A stretch of DNA of 64,000 nt, from NCBI RefSeq assembly GCF_038066715.1, contig NZ_JBBUKT010000002.1:248001-312000 (forward strand). The letters run 5' to 3'. The notes under the pieces are model-generated. The model ran no database searches, was not told the DNA's origin, and saw nothing but the letters and a program-made list of their open reading frames with translations. The translations under genes and the position numbers were made by a program. The DNA comes from Luteolibacter sp. Y139. Lineage in GTDB: Bacteria; Verrucomicrobiota; Verrucomicrobiia; Verrucomicrobiales; Akkermansiaceae. Positions within the stretch are counted from its first letter, which is position 1. The number at the start of each line of letters is the position of its first letter. Positions 17,101 through 25,707 of this stretch are shown piece by piece.

Positions 17101-18000
17101 TTCTTTGCCGAGTATAACAATTCCGCGCCGATCGTGCCTGGGTCGGTCCATCTCTTCGAGATGGAAGATGGCTCGTGGAGCGAGCAAATCACCCTGCATG
17201 GCGACGTTTCCACGGGTGATGCCTTCGGCTTCTCGATGGCGATGGATGGGAATAGCCTCCTCGTCGGCGCACCGTGGGATGATTTCCTTTCGTCTCCTAC
17301 GACGGGTAATATCTCGCCCGACCAGGGAAGTGCGTATTTCTTCGAAATCGGGTCAGGAATCCCGGTGCTTCTCCGACACTTCGATGGCGATGACGATGGC
17401 GCGCTTTCCCTGGACGAGTGGAGTGCGATCTATCCGGCGCTGGTGAAGAGAGAGACTGCCTTCCCGGTGATCGATGCAGACGAGTCGGGTATGCTGGACG
17501 AAGCGGAGCTGCGTGCCGCGAGGAACATGAAGGCGGTCGCGAAGACCCTGGGGCTTTGGGCGGACCGAGCCGAGGCGTTCATTGAACTCGATACGGACCA
17601 AGATGGGATCGTGACGAGGTCCGAGATCGCCGCGATGTGGTTGCCGGGTGCCAGTGCCAAGAGCATCGACTCAGCCTGGAAGCGTCTTGAAGTGCCTGAG
17701 GGCTTTGACTTCACCTCGTGGATTCAGGCGCGGACCCTTCCTTCCTTATCCTCCTTTGAGAAAGGGAAGGATCTCCGCAAGGAACGGCGCGTTCTCTTCC
17801 GCATGCTTGATGGCGATCAGGATGGAGTGGTAAGCCGAGACGAGTTTTCAAACCTTTTCCCGTTCAGCACTCGTTCCAAGACGATCGAAACCGCGTGGCG
17901 CGTTGCCACTGGTACGACGAAGAAGGAAACGCCCCCGGATTCAATGACGAGACTGGAGTTCATCGAGTCGACGAAGGTGCCGACGCCTCACTGGGAGTGA
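14191..18000 (+). CDS. Secreted FG-GAP repeat protein with C-terminal EF-hands
   Basis: 1269 residues. An N-terminal hydrophobic segment (residues 10-27) serves as signal or anchor and is followed by a low-complexity Ala/Ser linker. After a beta-rich domain (about 90-270) I count 14 FG-GAP-type repeats (pattern FGxAVALDGDxxLVGAP) from about 280 to 1040, each 50-65 residues. These are expected to form seven-bladed propellers, and 14 would make two. The C-terminus has four EF-hand loops near residues 1064 (DGDDDGALSLDE), 1095, 1132 (DTDQDGIVTRSE) and 1207 (DGDQDGVVSRDE). Likely a cell-surface, calcium-stabilised adhesion or matrix protein. It stands alone, 167 bases after the OsmC gene. Confidence 0.88.
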   Translation: MKRTPSLNSALAVGFIMLLALGSGYYARTQSRQGIASPGAASAAMVPAAREGTQASAAPSTSAAGATKAGGEIPSDLWEALSAARRSIRPMEGDTEQASYYAHHPKQRLTVRFKPQGISIRPSGRGDWNLAMTSASAGEGSMISTHGTRAEYRHPDGLVEWFENRAEGIEHGFTVARPPGGAKEGLSLTVKLAGMTPEAAGESSDLLLRSADGVARLCYSGLKVWDAEGDALPATMQASGSDILIAVNDHGATYPVTVDPVITTYREKIEMAEPGLGDSHNQFGRALAFDGETALVGVPEDNTLSGEHSGSVYVFRRNGGAWVQEAWLTPSDDGGIGYKTFGAAVVLQGDTAFIGAPGFVAGGDTTAMRGGVHVFTHTGSTWTLRTVIAGAEGTAREDFGWSLAVSGTTLLVGAPGDTAYFPSNTDLHGSAFVFEKSGESWNQTAKLIAPDGADQDLFGAAVALDGDRAIVSAPDDDEGGGMMEGSVHAFTKSAGNWSHVQMIRATGTGYNAAFGSAIALEGDTLLVGAPLADGPGRAYEGGVFEFTASGGSWSMKGRLSPAMDGVIGFGRSVLLNGGQAIVGAPGWELYSPSPAGSVHFFQRSGNAWSESEPLLAPNGYQGDTFGFPLVLGGQNLLVGMGSAGSYANYTINGAECVHVFSGSGGTWQPEAVLRPTDGGDQSYLGTAVAIDGDRCVIGLPYDDSGVNDYRGGSAYILSRESGSWTLESRLSDLGDPGAIEFGLAVAIEGDLVVVGSEEGAFAYRHDGETWGLEESFTPSVRVADDKFGAAVAISQGRVAVGAPFIHYRSFSSDGKVFVFARNGESEWQQIALLEANETYPSYPPYRSGDSFGHALDFDGDRLLIGAPSRYATSNQGRAFLFVEKNGAWEKEARVLGAEDEHSDRFGAAVALDGDGMLIGAPRDERAYFFRHEGSEWALQQTLTSPEAGFESRFGSAVALEGKLAVVGAPQFFAEYNNSAPIVPGSVHLFEMEDGSWSEQITLHGDVSTGDAFGFSMAMDGNSLLVGAPWDDFLSSPTTGNISPDQGSAYFFEIGSGIPVLLRHFDGDDDGALSLDEWSAIYPALVKRETAFPVIDADESGMLDEAELRAARNMKAVAKTLGLWADRAEAFIELDTDQDGIVTRSEIAAMWLPGASAKSIDSAWKRLEVPEGFDFTSWIQARTLPSLSSFEKGKDLRKERRVLFRMLDGDQDGVVSRDEFSNLFPFSTRSKTIETAWRVATGTTKKETPPDSMTRLEFIESTKVPTPHWE

Positions 18001-18016
18001 AGGTCTCCGAGGGCCG

Positions 18017-19195
18017 CTACCGCACCATCTCCCAGCGGCTGGGGGGAGCGACGAGGCCCTTGTGGTTGGGGGCGCCGTTCACGATGAGGGGGTGGGCATG
18101 CCAGTGATAGTCGTAGGCGTGCTTCCACTCGTTTTCGAAGACGCCGACATCGAGAAAGTATTGGCCGGCGGCGAGGTCGAGGCGGTCGAGGAGAAAACGG
18201 AGCTTGCCTTCGCCTGTTAGATCCGGGACTTCGGTGCGGGAGAGGAGGGTATTCGTGTCGAGGCAGACGGTGCCGTCCTCGCGAGTGATGGAGACGACGA
18301 ATACGGGGGAATCGATGCGCTTGGGGGCCTTGTAGCCGAGGGTGATGGCAAGCGGTTCGCCGGAGCGAATGGATGCGGGGTGATCGACCGAGACGATTTC
18401 CATCTCGAAAGTGCCGAAGCGGTTTTCGCGCGGGACGAGGTCGATGCCGCTGCCGAGCTTGCGACCCGGCCCGGAGGGAGTGCGGCGCAGCGTTTCCATG
18501 CGCATCTCGGTCTCGTAGAGATTCGAGACGACGTCGGCGCTGCCGAAGGCGGCGACTTCACCGGGCTTCAGCCAGAGGGCGCGGTCGCAGAGATCGCGAA
18601 CCTGATCCATGCCGTGCGAGACCATGACGATGGCGCAGCCGGCTTCGCGCATGGCGGTGATCTTCGCGTGGCACTTGGCCTGGAAGGCGAGGTCGCCGAC
18701 GGAGAGGAACTCATCGACGAGCAGGATTTCGGGGTCGGTGTGGACGGCCACGGAGAAGGCGAGGCGCATCATCATGCCGGTGCTGTAGGTGCGCACCGGC
18801 TCATCGATAAAGTCTTCGAGTTCGGCGAAGGCGACGATCTCATCGAGTCGCTCGTTCATTTCGCGGCGCAGCAGTCCGGCAACGACGCCGGCGAGCATGG
18901 CATTCTCGCGGCCGGTGAGGTCGCCGAGGAAGCCGCCACCGAGATCGAGCAGGGCGCCGAGGCGGCCATTGGTGGAGATCTTGCCTTCGGTGGGGCGGCC
19001 GATGCCGCCTAACAGTCGGAGCAGGGTCGACTTGCCCGCGCCATTGGCGCCGACGATGCCGAGCATTTCGCCGGGGCCGACGTGGAAGGTGACGTCGCGA
19101 AGTGCCCACGGCATCTCCTTGCGGCGCGCTTTCCACGAACTTTGGGGGCGGTAGCGTTTGCCGACGGAGTCGACGGTGATTCGGGACGCGTTCAC
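18017..19195 (-). CDS. Polysaccharide ABC transporter ATP-binding protein (Wzt type)
   Basis: 392 residues from a GTG at 19195. The nucleotide-binding domain (about 1-235) has Walker A GANGAGKST, signature YSTGMMMRLAF and Walker B ILLVDEFLSVGD. An unusual GALLDLGGGF motif is typical of O-antigen/teichoic-acid exporters. The C-terminal ~150 residues form a beta-sandwich like the substrate-recognising domain of Wzt (GEPLAITLGYKA, AGQYFLDVGVFENE). The GTG sits inside the permease stop (ATGTGA), which couples the two. It powers export of an undecaprenyl-linked glycan across the inner membrane. Confidence 0.92.
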   Translation of the reverse strand: MNASRITVDSVGKRYRPQSSWKARRKEMPWALRDVTFHVGPGEMLGIVGANGAGKSTLLRLLGGIGRPTEGKISTNGRLGALLDLGGGFLGDLTGRENAMLAGVVAGLLRREMNERLDEIVAFAELEDFIDEPVRTYSTGMMMRLAFSVAVHTDPEILLVDEFLSVGDLAFQAKCHAKITAMREAGCAIVMVSHGMDQVRDLCDRALWLKPGEVAAFGSADVVSNLYETEMRMETLRRTPSGPGRKLGSGIDLVPRENRFGTFEMEIVSVDHPASIRSGEPLAITLGYKAPKRIDSPVFVVSITREDGTVCLDTNTLLSRTEVPDLTGEGKLRFLLDRLDLAAGQYFLDVGVFENEWKHAYDYHWHAHPLIVNGAPNHKGLVAPPSRWEMVR

Positions 19196-20004
19196 ATTTC
19201 TTCCACGAAGCGGTGGCTTTGAGCGATGAAGATTCTCCGTCCACCGACGATGAGAACCAATGCGACGGCGGACAGGACCCACAGGCTGTGGGTGTCCGGC
19301 CATTCGTTTTTAAGCAGCACGGCGCGCCATGCTTCCAGCAGCGGGGTCATCGGGTTCACGTAGAACCACTGGCGCAGTTCCTCCGGGACGACGTGGATGT
19401 CGTAGAAGACCGGAGTGACGAACATCATGAGTTGCAGGAGCACGGCGACGATGTGCTGGGTATCGCGATGCAGCGCATTGAGCGAAGCGAGCGGATAGGC
19501 CAGTCCGACGGCGAGGAAGTACTGCAAGGTTAGTAGAATCGGCAGCGCCCACCATGCGGAACTGGGACGCAGGCCCTCATACCACATCAGGCCGAAGAGC
19601 AGCGGCCAGGCGACGACGAAGTGGAACAGGCGGACGCTCACGGTGACGTGCGGCAGCAGCGACAGCGGGAAACCGGGCTGGCGGGCCAGCGCGGCATTTC
19701 CGGTGATGAGGGCGGTGCTTTGGCCGAGGGCACCCTGGAACCAGCCCCACACCAGCACGCCGATGTAGACGAAGCAGGGGTAGTGGGGGATCTGCGAACC
19801 GAGGACATTGCGGAAGATCGTCGAGAAGATGATCAACTGCAGGATGGGGCTGCCGAGCGCCCAGCCGAAGCCGAAGAAGGAGCGCTTGTACTGGGCCTTG
19901 AGGTCGCGCAGGGTGAGCAAGACCAGCACGTCCCATGCGTGAAGCCAGCGCCGGCTCGTCGTGGTGGTGGCGAGTGGCAGCGGTTGGACGAGATCAGGTG
20001 TCAT
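19192..20004 (-). CDS. Polysaccharide ABC transporter permease (Wzm type, ABC-2)
   Basis: 270 residues with six predicted membrane segments, of the ABC-2 export family (TagG/Wzm). Typical features are the N-terminal interfacial helix LLTLRDLKAQYKRSFFGFGWAL, the first span LIIFSTIFRNVLG, and the late FVTPVFYDIHVVPEELRQWFYVNPMTPLLEAWR segment. The ATG at 20004 overlaps the stop of the glycosyltransferase gene (ATGA), and its own stop overlaps the ATPase start. Gene order and overlaps make this a single export operon for a surface glycan. Confidence 0.93.
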   Translation of the reverse strand: MTPDLVQPLPLATTTTSRRWLHAWDVLVLLTLRDLKAQYKRSFFGFGWALGSPILQLIIFSTIFRNVLGSQIPHYPCFVYIGVLVWGWFQGALGQSTALITGNAALARQPGFPLSLLPHVTVSVRLFHFVVAWPLLFGLMWYEGLRPSSAWWALPILLTLQYFLAVGLAYPLASLNALHRDTQHIVAVLLQLMMFVTPVFYDIHVVPEELRQWFYVNPMTPLLEAWRAVLLKNEWPDTHSLWVLSAVALVLIVGGRRIFIAQSHRFVEEM

Positions 20005-22610
20005 GCGAGGTCGGCTGCGGGAACCGGGGGCATCGTCACCGGGACTTCTTCCACGGGACGGGCTCCGGGACCGTGTTTCTTCACGTGACGCAGGCTCTTC
20101 CATAGCGACCAGGGGCCTAGCAACATGCCGGCGGTTTCGATTGCCAGCAGTTTCCACGGATAGTCATAGCGCCCGCGCAGGCGATTCCAATAGCGGGACA
20201 TCATCGACTGTGGGAGCTCGTAGGCGACGCGGACGAGAGCGCGCTTGTCGCGGTACTTCATAAAGGTCAGCAGGTGGTAGGCCACGTGACCCTTCGAGTA
20301 GGCGAAGAGCTGCTGGTGCAGCGCCTTGTGGGTGATCCGGTGGTGGTGCCACGCGACTGCGGCGGCCTCGTAAAGGATGACGTGGCCAGCACGCAGGGCC
20401 TGATAGAACCACATTGTGTCCTCGCCCACGCCAGCGGGAACGCCGGCTCCGAGGGCTTCTTCGAAGGGGCCGATCTGCGGGTCATCGAAGAGGCTGCGAC
20501 GCAGGGCCATGTTGCCGGTGCCACCGAGCTGCCAGGTCGGCGTGGCGCGGCGCTTCCAGTAATGGAACCAGTATTCGTCGTACTCGCGGCCATGGTAGCC
20601 GCGGCAGAAGCCGCCGTAGGCTTCGAACAGGAGTTCGGCCTCGGTTTCAAGGCTGGCCGGCAAGGTATTGCCGGTGACGGCGGCGACGTCGGCGCGGCTG
20701 AACGGCTCGACGAGGCGCTCCAGCCAGTGCGGGGAAACGACCATGTCGTCATCGGTCATGGCGACGATTTCCTCGCGAGCGGCAGCGAGGCCGGCATTGC
20801 GAGCGTAGGAAGAACCGGGGCGGCTTTCCTCGACGAGTTCGACGTCGGGGAAATCGCGCAGTACTTCGCGGGTGCCGGGACGGCCGGGGCGATTGTCGAC
20901 GACGATGACCTGCACGCGGCGCTTTGTTTCGAGCGTCTTGAGCGAGGTCAGGCAGCGGCGCAGATCGTCGGGGCGATCGCAGGTGCAGATGACGAGGCTG
21001 ACGCCGATTTCGTCCGAGAGCGGATGATCGGGGCCCTGCTCCGGCTGGACCAGGTCCTGCAGGTGAGTCATGTGGCGGGCCCAGATGATGTCGGGTGACT
21101 CGTCGCCGAGAGTGACAATCTGCCACCAGAAGATGCGCGAGATTTCATCGGCCAGGCGCGAGGGAACGATGGGCGTGCGCTTGCAGTTGAGGTGCATGCG
21201 GCCGAGCGGCTTGTCGCGCCATTGGACGAGAACCTCGAGGGTGTCCTTGCTGGAGTCCTGATTGAGCGTGGGCAGCGGCTTTGATACATCGACTACGGCC
21301 AAGCCCGTCTTCGGTGGACCATGGACGACGGGAGCGATGCGGAAGGTGTCGGGGCGTTTGGCTTCGTCGGCGACGATCTTGCGGCGGGCCTTGGTGTAGC
21401 CACCCTTGCGGGCATCCCAGTAGCCCTTGATTTCGCGGTTCACGAGTTCAAGCGGGAACCAGGTGGGCGACCACCACGAACGCTTGAAGCGCTCCCATGC
21501 CCAGTGGCGCCACCACCAGCTGGCGAGTTTTTTGACGCCGGCGCGGTCCTCGGGGAACTCGTCGGCCTCGCGGTCGAAGAAGCAACGCGTGGCGTGGCCG
21601 TAGCTATAGAGAAGCTTCGACAGCTCGGCGATGGTGCGGCGGTGACGGTGGCGGACGATGGCCGTCGGCTCGTAGAGGCAGATCATGCCCGAGCGGATGC
21701 AGCGGAAGAAGATCTCATGGTCGCCGCCGCCAAGGGTGGGCGTGCCGACGTCGAGGGCGGGGTCGAAGTGACCGATCCGGTCGAAGAGTTCGCGGCGGAT
21801 GGCCATGTTCGCGCCGGCACCAAGTTGGCCGGCGCCGACGAGGTTCCAAGGCATCGGTGCGCCGGGAGCGGCGGATTGGAGATAAGTACGGGCGCAACCG
21901 CGGCCAAAGCCACCGTAACGCTCAAACAAGGCCTGAGCTTCGGTTTCCAGCTCGGCCGGCTCGATGAGGCCGGTGACGAGGCCGATGGACGGATCTTCCG
22001 CGAAGACGCGGCCGAGGGCGCCGATCCAGTCGGGATCGACCATGACATCGTCATCCGTGTAGGCGATGATGGCTCCCTTCGCTTCAACGATGGCGCGGTT
22101 GCGGGCGTGGTCGAGGCCCGGGGTTTCCTCACGGACGTAGCGGAACTGGGGAAAGTGGTTTTGGACCAGCTCTTTGGTGGCCTCGGTGGCCGGGGCATTG
22201 TCCACGATGATGACCTCAAGCGGCTTCACGCGCAGGGCGGCGAGCGAAGCGAGGCACTTCTTCATGTCCTCCGGGCGGTCGCGGGTGCAGACGGCGACGC
22301 TGATGGTGGAGGCTGAGTTGGGAGCTTCGGGATCGGGGCCGTGCTTGCGGACGTCGAGCGGCTCGAGAATGCCATTATTGATCAAGGCGCGGCGGGCCAT
22401 TTCGCGGCCGAGCCGAGCCTGTTGGCGGGCCATGATCCGGAGTCCGACGTCGCGGCTGCGAACTTTGCCCGAGACCACGGGAACTTGAATCACCGCGATC
22501 GGAACGCCGTGCCAGCGGACGAAAACGCGGGCCGCGCGGTAGTCGGGGCCGACTTCGACATCGCCGGGTGAAGCGAGCTCGTAGTCGAGGGGTAGGATGG
22601 GGAGTAACAT
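20001..22610 (-). CDS. Tandem family 2 glycosyltransferase
   Basis: 869 residues with two GT-A (GT2) catalytic domains, at about 103-335 (ISVAVCTRDRPEDM, YTDDDVMVDPDW) and 540-770 (VSLVICTCDRPDDL, MTDDDMVVSPHW). Each is preceded by a similar small beta module: compare RAARVFVRWHGVPIA near residue 25 with TLEVLVQWRDKPLG near 450. The gene therefore looks like a duplication of a module-plus-GT unit. The DDD triads should bind Mn-sugar nucleotide. Both active sites look intact, so it may add two sugars in series to the glycan exported by the neighbouring transporter. It ends in a polar region without a membrane helix. Confidence 0.9.
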   Translation of the reverse strand: MLLPILPLDYELASPGDVEVGPDYRAARVFVRWHGVPIAVIQVPVVSGKVRSRDVGLRIMARQQARLGREMARRALINNGILEPLDVRKHGPDPEAPNSASTISVAVCTRDRPEDMKKCLASLAALRVKPLEVIIVDNAPATEATKELVQNHFPQFRYVREETPGLDHARNRAIVEAKGAIIAYTDDDVMVDPDWIGALGRVFAEDPSIGLVTGLIEPAELETEAQALFERYGGFGRGCARTYLQSAAPGAPMPWNLVGAGQLGAGANMAIRRELFDRIGHFDPALDVGTPTLGGGDHEIFFRCIRSGMICLYEPTAIVRHRHRRTIAELSKLLYSYGHATRCFFDREADEFPEDRAGVKKLASWWWRHWAWERFKRSWWSPTWFPLELVNREIKGYWDARKGGYTKARRKIVADEAKRPDTFRIAPVVHGPPKTGLAVVDVSKPLPTLNQDSSKDTLEVLVQWRDKPLGRMHLNCKRTPIVPSRLADEISRIFWWQIVTLGDESPDIIWARHMTHLQDLVQPEQGPDHPLSDEIGVSLVICTCDRPDDLRRCLTSLKTLETKRRVQVIVVDNRPGRPGTREVLRDFPDVELVEESRPGSSYARNAGLAAAREEIVAMTDDDMVVSPHWLERLVEPFSRADVAAVTGNTLPASLETEAELLFEAYGGFCRGYHGREYDEYWFHYWKRRATPTWQLGGTGNMALRRSLFDDPQIGPFEEALGAGVPAGVGEDTMWFYQALRAGHVILYEAAAVAWHHHRITHKALHQQLFAYSKGHVAYHLLTFMKYRDKRALVRVAYELPQSMMSRYWNRLRGRYDYPWKLLAIETAGMLLGPWSLWKSLRHVKKHGPGARPVEEVPVTMPPVPAADLA

Positions 22611-22634
22611 GGGGAGGGAGGGGAGGTGAGAGGT

Positions 22635-23708
22635 TCAGGATTTCGGCAAAGAGCCGGTGGTGGCGATTGCCTCATGCCAGCGTCGCAATTGGACGGACTC
22701 GGCCCAGGAGGAGCGCTGGGGTTTCCCGGGAGTGTCGTCGGGGTCGGCGAAGCCGGGAGGGCGGTCGCGGGTGCCGGTCGCGATGCGGACGAGGCTTTTC
22801 AGCGCCATGAGGTAGAAGCGGCGGTTTCCGAAAAGCATGAGATCGGCCAAAACCGCCCGGGCCATCGAATGGAGGCAGGCGGTGTAATCGCCCCAGAGGT
22901 AGCATTTGGCGACGAGGTAGCTGTAGAAATTCCCGGCTGACCAGCGGTAGACTTCGGGGGCCAAGCCGGTATTGCGGGCCTTGGCGCGGGTCATGATGAC
23001 CTCGTAGGAGCGGCTCATGCCCTCGGCATTCAGGCTCATGCAGTCGGCGATCTGCCGGTAGCCGACGAGGCAGCGGCGGACGAGGCCCACCTGATAGTGC
23101 TCTGCGACCCGGAGGCTGAGGTCCCAGTCTTCGCAACCCTGCACGCCACCTTGCTCGGAGCGTTCGAGGTAGTTTCCGATCTGGTGAAGGGCTGTAGAGC
23201 GGAACAGGGGGACACTGCCGCAGCCGACGAAATTCCTCAGCACCATGGGCCGCAGGACGCTGCCCTGGATTTCAAAGGGAAAGCCGGTGGTGATCTGTTG
23301 GCCGCGGGCGTCGATTTTCTCCGACCAGCAGTAGCACATGCCCATCTGCTCGCCTCCCGCTTCCATGCAGGCGACCTGGTCGGCGAGCTTTTCGGGGTGC
23401 CAGAGGTCATCCGCATCGAGCGGGGCGATGTATTTCCCGCGGGCTTCGGCGATGGCGGAATTGCGCGCGGCACCGACGCCGCCGTTTTTGCGGGAGATAA
23501 GTCGAACCCGGGGGTCGCGGGCGGCGAATCCGCGGGCGATTTCCGCGGTGCGGTCCGACGACTCGTCGTCCACGACGAGGATCTCGACCTCGCGCAACGT
23601 CTGATTGCACGCGGACTCCAGCGTCAGCGGGAGCCACGTTTCAGCGTTGTAAGCGGGGACGACGATCGAAACGACGATCTCGCCGGGATGCATGGGTGTG
23701 GGGGACAT
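22635..23708 (-). CDS. Family 2 glycosyltransferase
   Basis: 357 residues. The GT-A domain occupies about 10-230, with VSIVVPAYNAETWL, ILVVDDESSDRT, NGGVGAARN and the DADD nucleotide-metal motif in APLDADDLWHPEKL. The second half is helical (acceptor side) without clear membrane spans. It is the first gene of the minus-strand polysaccharide operon, 24 bases upstream of the tandem glycosyltransferase, and its promoter must lie in the 229-base gap shared with nuoG. Sugar specificity cannot be read. Confidence 0.9.
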   Translation of the reverse strand: MSPTPMHPGEIVVSIVVPAYNAETWLPLTLESACNQTLREVEILVVDDESSDRTAEIARGFAARDPRVRLISRKNGGVGAARNSAIAEARGKYIAPLDADDLWHPEKLADQVACMEAGGEQMGMCYCWSEKIDARGQQITTGFPFEIQGSVLRPMVLRNFVGCGSVPLFRSTALHQIGNYLERSEQGGVQGCEDWDLSLRVAEHYQVGLVRRCLVGYRQIADCMSLNAEGMSRSYEVIMTRAKARNTGLAPEVYRWSAGNFYSYLVAKCYLWGDYTACLHSMARAVLADLMLFGNRRFYLMALKSLVRIATGTRDRPPGFADPDDTPGKPQRSSWAESVQLRRWHEAIATTGSLPKS

Positions 23709-23841
23709 CGAGGGTGGGGAGACCCAAGGGGGGGATGTGAACCGGGTCGCATGCTATCTGTTCATAGCGGCAGGTTGCAATCCATAACTCTTGGAAATAG
23801 CACACGTAATCGCGTGGGGGCGGGGTGGCGGATTCCGGGCG

Positions 23842-23865
23842 ACTTTGTGAAATTTTTCACAAAGT
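23842..23865. promoter_or_regulatory. CRP-type palindromic operator upstream of nuoG
   Basis: Two 11-base arms, ACTTTGTGAAA and TTTCACAAAGT, separated by TT, form a near-perfect palindrome containing TGTGA-N6-TCACA, the classic CRP/FNR-family recognition core. Its centre is about 84 bases before the nuoG ATG and directly upstream of a candidate promoter at 23870-23898. In the GC-rich surroundings this AT-rich palindrome stands out. A CRP-superfamily regulator controlling complex I is likely but not shown. It could also act on the divergent glycosyltransferase operon. Confidence 0.65.
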
Positions 23866-23869
23866 GCGC

Positions 23870-23898
23870 TTGCCGCTCGCCGGGGCGTTTTTCATAGT
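23870..23898 (+). promoter_or_regulatory. Candidate sigma-70-type promoter of the nuo operon
   Basis: TTGCCG (23870-23875) and CATAGT (23893-23898) are separated by 17 bases. The -35 starts five bases after the CRP-type palindrome, which would place the palindrome centre near -51 to -53 of a start site around 23905. The -10 match is modest, so this is a proposal only. Confidence 0.4.
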
Positions 23899-23937
23899 CC
23901 GCCCCGCCCGGGGTCTCCCCGCGCGCCTCCTTGCCCC

Positions 23938-25695
23938 ATGAGCGACAACGCCGCCACCGCCGAAGCCAAGCTTCCAAAGGATCTCGCCGCCGAAAAAGGC
24001 CTGGTCAACGTGCAGATCGATGGGGTTTGGCTGCAGGTCCCGCGAGGGATGCGGATGATCGAGGCCTGCAAGCTGGCGAAGCAGGAGGTGCCGCACTACT
24101 GCTACCACCCGAAGCTTTCCGCCCCCGGCAATTGCCGCATGTGCCTGGTCCAGATGGGCATGCCGCCGCGTCCGGCTCCCGGCCAAGATCCGACCTACGA
24201 CGCCGAGGGCTACCTGCCGATTGGCTGGATGCCCCGCCCGGTGATCGCCTGCGCGAACACGGTGGCCGAGAATATGGGCATCCGAACCACGGGTGAGCTG
24301 GTCGAAAAGTGCCGCGAAGGGGTGATGGAGTTCCTGCTCATCAACCACCCGCTGGACTGCCCGATCTGTGACCAGGCGGGTGAGTGCCGTTTGCAGGAAT
24401 TTTCCGTCGAACACGGCCGCGGTGAGTCCCGGTTCGTCGACATGAAGGTGAAGAAGCCGAAGAACGTGGACATCGGTCCGCGGGTCCGGCTGGACGACGA
24501 GCGCTGCATCATGTGCAGCCGCTGCATCCGCTTCATGGACGAGGTGGCCGACGACGCGGTGCTCGGCTTCACCCAGCGCGGGACGCACACCACGCTGACG
24601 GTGCATCCGGGCCGGAAGCTGGACTCGAACTACTCTCTTAATACGGTCGATATCTGTCCGGTCGGTGCGCTGACCTCGAACGACTTCCGCTTCCAGATGA
24701 GGGTTTGGTTCCTCAAGGAGACCAAGAGCATCGACGTGAACTGCGGCACCGGTGCCAACATCACGATCTGGGGGCGTGGCAACAAGATTCACCGCGTGAC
24801 GCCGCGTCAGAACGACGACGTCAACTCGACATGGATGCCGGATTCGCACCGCCTGAATTTCCACTACGTCGACAGCGACGCGCGTCTGACCGAGCCGATG
24901 ATCCGGGCGGGTGCGACGCATCAGGCGAACTCCTGGTTCCACACGATCCGCACCACGGCGGAAGAATTGAAGAAATTCCAAGGCGGCGAGATCGCGATCG
25001 TGGCCTCAGCCCGCATGACGAACGAGGAACTCTTCCTCGTCCGCGCGCTGGCCGAAGAACTCGGCACGGGTCAATACACCACCGTCCCGCGCACCGGCGA
25101 AAGCGACGGCATCCTGATTTCCGAGGACCGCAATCCCAACACCACCGGCGCGAAGCTGGTGTGGCAGACGCCCGATCCGCACGGCGGCTTGTTCGCGATC
25201 CGCGAAGGTGTCCGCTCCGGCTCGATCAAGGCGCTGCTGGTACTGGGTGAAGATCTCTTTGAAGCAGGCTTCACGAAGGAGGACCTTGAGAAGCCAGCGT
25301 TTATCGCCTCGATCCAGCTCCTCGCCGGTCCGACCGCCGAGGTGAGTGATGTGGTGCTTCCTGGTGCCGCCGCTGCCGAGAAGCGCGGCTCCATGGTGAA
25401 CGTCACCGGTCGCCTCCAGCGCCTGAACCGCGCCGTCGAGCCCTTCGGCGATGCCAAGGACGACTGGGAAATTCTTCGCGACCTGATCCTCGCGCTCCAA
25501 GGAGCGAACCCGACCGATGGGCCGGCGATGATCGAAGATGTCTTCAAGTCGATGGCCGAAGGCGTTGCGGAGTTCAAGGGGCTGACCCTTTCGAAGATCG
25601 GCGACCTCGGCCTGCCGGTCACTGAAACCGGCGTGAAGATCCCGCTGCTCGAAAACGAACGCGCCCGCAAAGCCGCTGGCCTGATCAACGGCTAA
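23938..25695 (+). CDS. nuoG: NADH-quinone oxidoreductase subunit G (short form)
   Basis: 585 residues. It is the iron-sulfur subunit of the peripheral arm of complex I that relays electrons from NADH. In order: an N-terminal 2Fe-2S ferredoxin domain with the cysteines in VPHYCYHP and GNCRMCLV, the His-Cys cluster HPLDCPICDQAGEC, a 4Fe-4S pair CIMCSRCIRF and DICPVGAL, then a molybdopterin-oxidoreductase-like domain. The last is much shorter than in E. coli (about 908 residues) but starts normally (VNCGTGANITIWGRGNKI). First gene of the nuo run; nuoH starts 12 bases later. Confidence 0.93.
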   Translation: MSDNAATAEAKLPKDLAAEKGLVNVQIDGVWLQVPRGMRMIEACKLAKQEVPHYCYHPKLSAPGNCRMCLVQMGMPPRPAPGQDPTYDAEGYLPIGWMPRPVIACANTVAENMGIRTTGELVEKCREGVMEFLLINHPLDCPICDQAGECRLQEFSVEHGRGESRFVDMKVKKPKNVDIGPRVRLDDERCIMCSRCIRFMDEVADDAVLGFTQRGTHTTLTVHPGRKLDSNYSLNTVDICPVGALTSNDFRFQMRVWFLKETKSIDVNCGTGANITIWGRGNKIHRVTPRQNDDVNSTWMPDSHRLNFHYVDSDARLTEPMIRAGATHQANSWFHTIRTTAEELKKFQGGEIAIVASARMTNEELFLVRALAEELGTGQYTTVPRTGESDGILISEDRNPNTTGAKLVWQTPDPHGGLFAIREGVRSGSIKALLVLGEDLFEAGFTKEDLEKPAFIASIQLLAGPTAEVSDVVLPGAAAAEKRGSMVNVTGRLQRLNRAVEPFGDAKDDWEILRDLILALQGANPTDGPAMIEDVFKSMAEGVAEFKGLTLSKIGDLGLPVTETGVKIPLLENERARKAAGLING

Positions 25696-25707
25696 TTTCC
25701 CGCCTCC

